Positions 63,688 through 64,000 of a DNA stretch of 64,000 nucleotides are shown one piece after another. Each line of letters starts with the position of its first letter. Position 1 is the first letter of the stretch. The translations under genes and the position numbers were made by a program. The notes beneath the pieces were generated by a model that did not search any database, was not told the origin of the DNA, and was given only the letters and a program-made list of their open reading frames with translations. The DNA is from Segatella paludivivens DSM 17968 = JCM 13650 (GTDB taxonomy: Bacteria; Bacteroidota; Bacteroidia; Bacteroidales; Bacteroidaceae): the NCBI RefSeq assembly GCF_000373185.1, contig NZ_KB890634.1:18741-82740 (forward strand), given 5' to 3'.

Positions 63688-63699
63688 ATAAACACAAAA

Positions 63700-63732
63700 A
63701 AGCCTCGAAAGATATTACTATCTTCGAGGCTT
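63700..63732 (-). terminator. rRNA operon terminator
   Basis: Minus strand: AAGCCTCGA and AGATA stems (9 + 5 bp, one bulge) around a 4-nt loop, followed by TTTTTTGTGTTTATA. A classical intrinsic terminator just after 5S rRNA. Confidence 0.85.
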
Positions 63733-63744
63733 CTGTTTAAAAGA

Positions 63745-63852
<108 letters not shown>

Positions 63853-63939
63853 GATATGGGTTATGACGTATTTTTCACAAGCAAACTGTAAGAAACCTTA
63901 GTTCTTACCACTATCTTAAACAACTCAAAGTATGACCTC

Positions 63940-64000
63940 CCGAAAGAAAGTTTCGGGCAATTAGTAGTGCTCGGCTTTGACGTCACCGTCTTTACACCTG
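63940..64000 (-). rRNA. rrl: 23S ribosomal RNA, 3' end (truncated by window)
   Basis: Minus strand: CAGGTGTAAAGACGGTGACG, then CAAAGCCGAGCACTACTAAT and TGCCCGAAACTTTC, the 3' end of bacterial 23S rRNA. The rest lies beyond the window. The exact end (about 63940) is estimated by lining up with known 23S ends. About 87 nt of spacer separates it from 5S. Confidence 0.82.

Noticed and set aside
63620..63690. tRNA gene beside the rRNA operon
   Set aside because: A hairpin is present, but no acceptor stem, CCA-side or T-loop consensus could be found.

Overview
The window comes from a Bacteroidota chromosome and looks most like Prevotella or a close relative. The evidence is SusC/SusD pairs, long operons of secreted glycoside hydrolases, promoters of the TTTG-N19/20-TAnnTTTG type, an AT-rich background, and secreted proteins with a C-terminal tail of the 'YNxxGQR...KG...NGKK' style. 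The genus is inferred, not proven.

Layout. (1) 1-10.3 kb: a pectin locus. A 5'-truncated PL1 pectate lyase on the + strand converges on a minus-strand operon of a secreted TIM-barrel isomerase-like protein, a DUF4957/DUF5123-like lipoprotein, SusC and SusD. (2) 10.3-15.1 kb: sparse, with a repeat-rich intergenic block, a small lipoprotein, an S51-type peptidase and a membrane TPR/HTH protein. (3) 15.1-28 kb: a minus-strand five-gene operon of GH2, GH106, SGNH acetylesterase, GH2 and a membrane AraC regulator that resembles a hybrid two-component system without kinase or receiver. (4) 28.3-31.4 kb: a plus-strand cluster of a two-cluster ferredoxin, a His-rich membrane protein, an ECF sigma factor and an ABC exporter. 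(5) 32.1-37.8 kb: a very AT-rich plus-strand operon of a membrane-anchored TerB/TerB_C-like protein, a BrxD-like ATPase and an Lhr/BrxHI-like helicase. This is a candidate genome-defence or DNA-processing island and the least ordinary gene set in the window. (6) 37.8-39 kb: a repeat-rich gap, then a STAND-type ATPase. (7) 40.3-44 kb: a minus-strand operon of DUF2141 protein, outer-membrane beta-barrel receptor, membrane protein and winged-helix regulator, with twin palindromic operators. (8) Kup potassium transporter. (9) 46.2-63.5 kb: a tightly packed six-gene minus-strand operon of GH95, GH140, GH78-GH33 fusion, an unassigned glycosidase, GH137-like/GH2/malectin fusion and LacZ-type GH2. The family set matches the side chains of rhamnogalacturonan II. 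(10) 63.7-64 kb: 5S rRNA and the 3' end of 23S rRNA on the minus strand.

Together regions 1, 3 and 9 give the cell a pectin programme: backbone cleavage, SusC/D import, rhamnosidases, deacetylation, and RG-II side-chain trimming. Region 5 is unrelated to sugar use. It is flanked downstream by intergenic repeats built from a shared hairpin core and changeable short words; the same layout recurs 27 kb away near 11.2 kb.

All family names come from reading motifs by eye. No database search was run.
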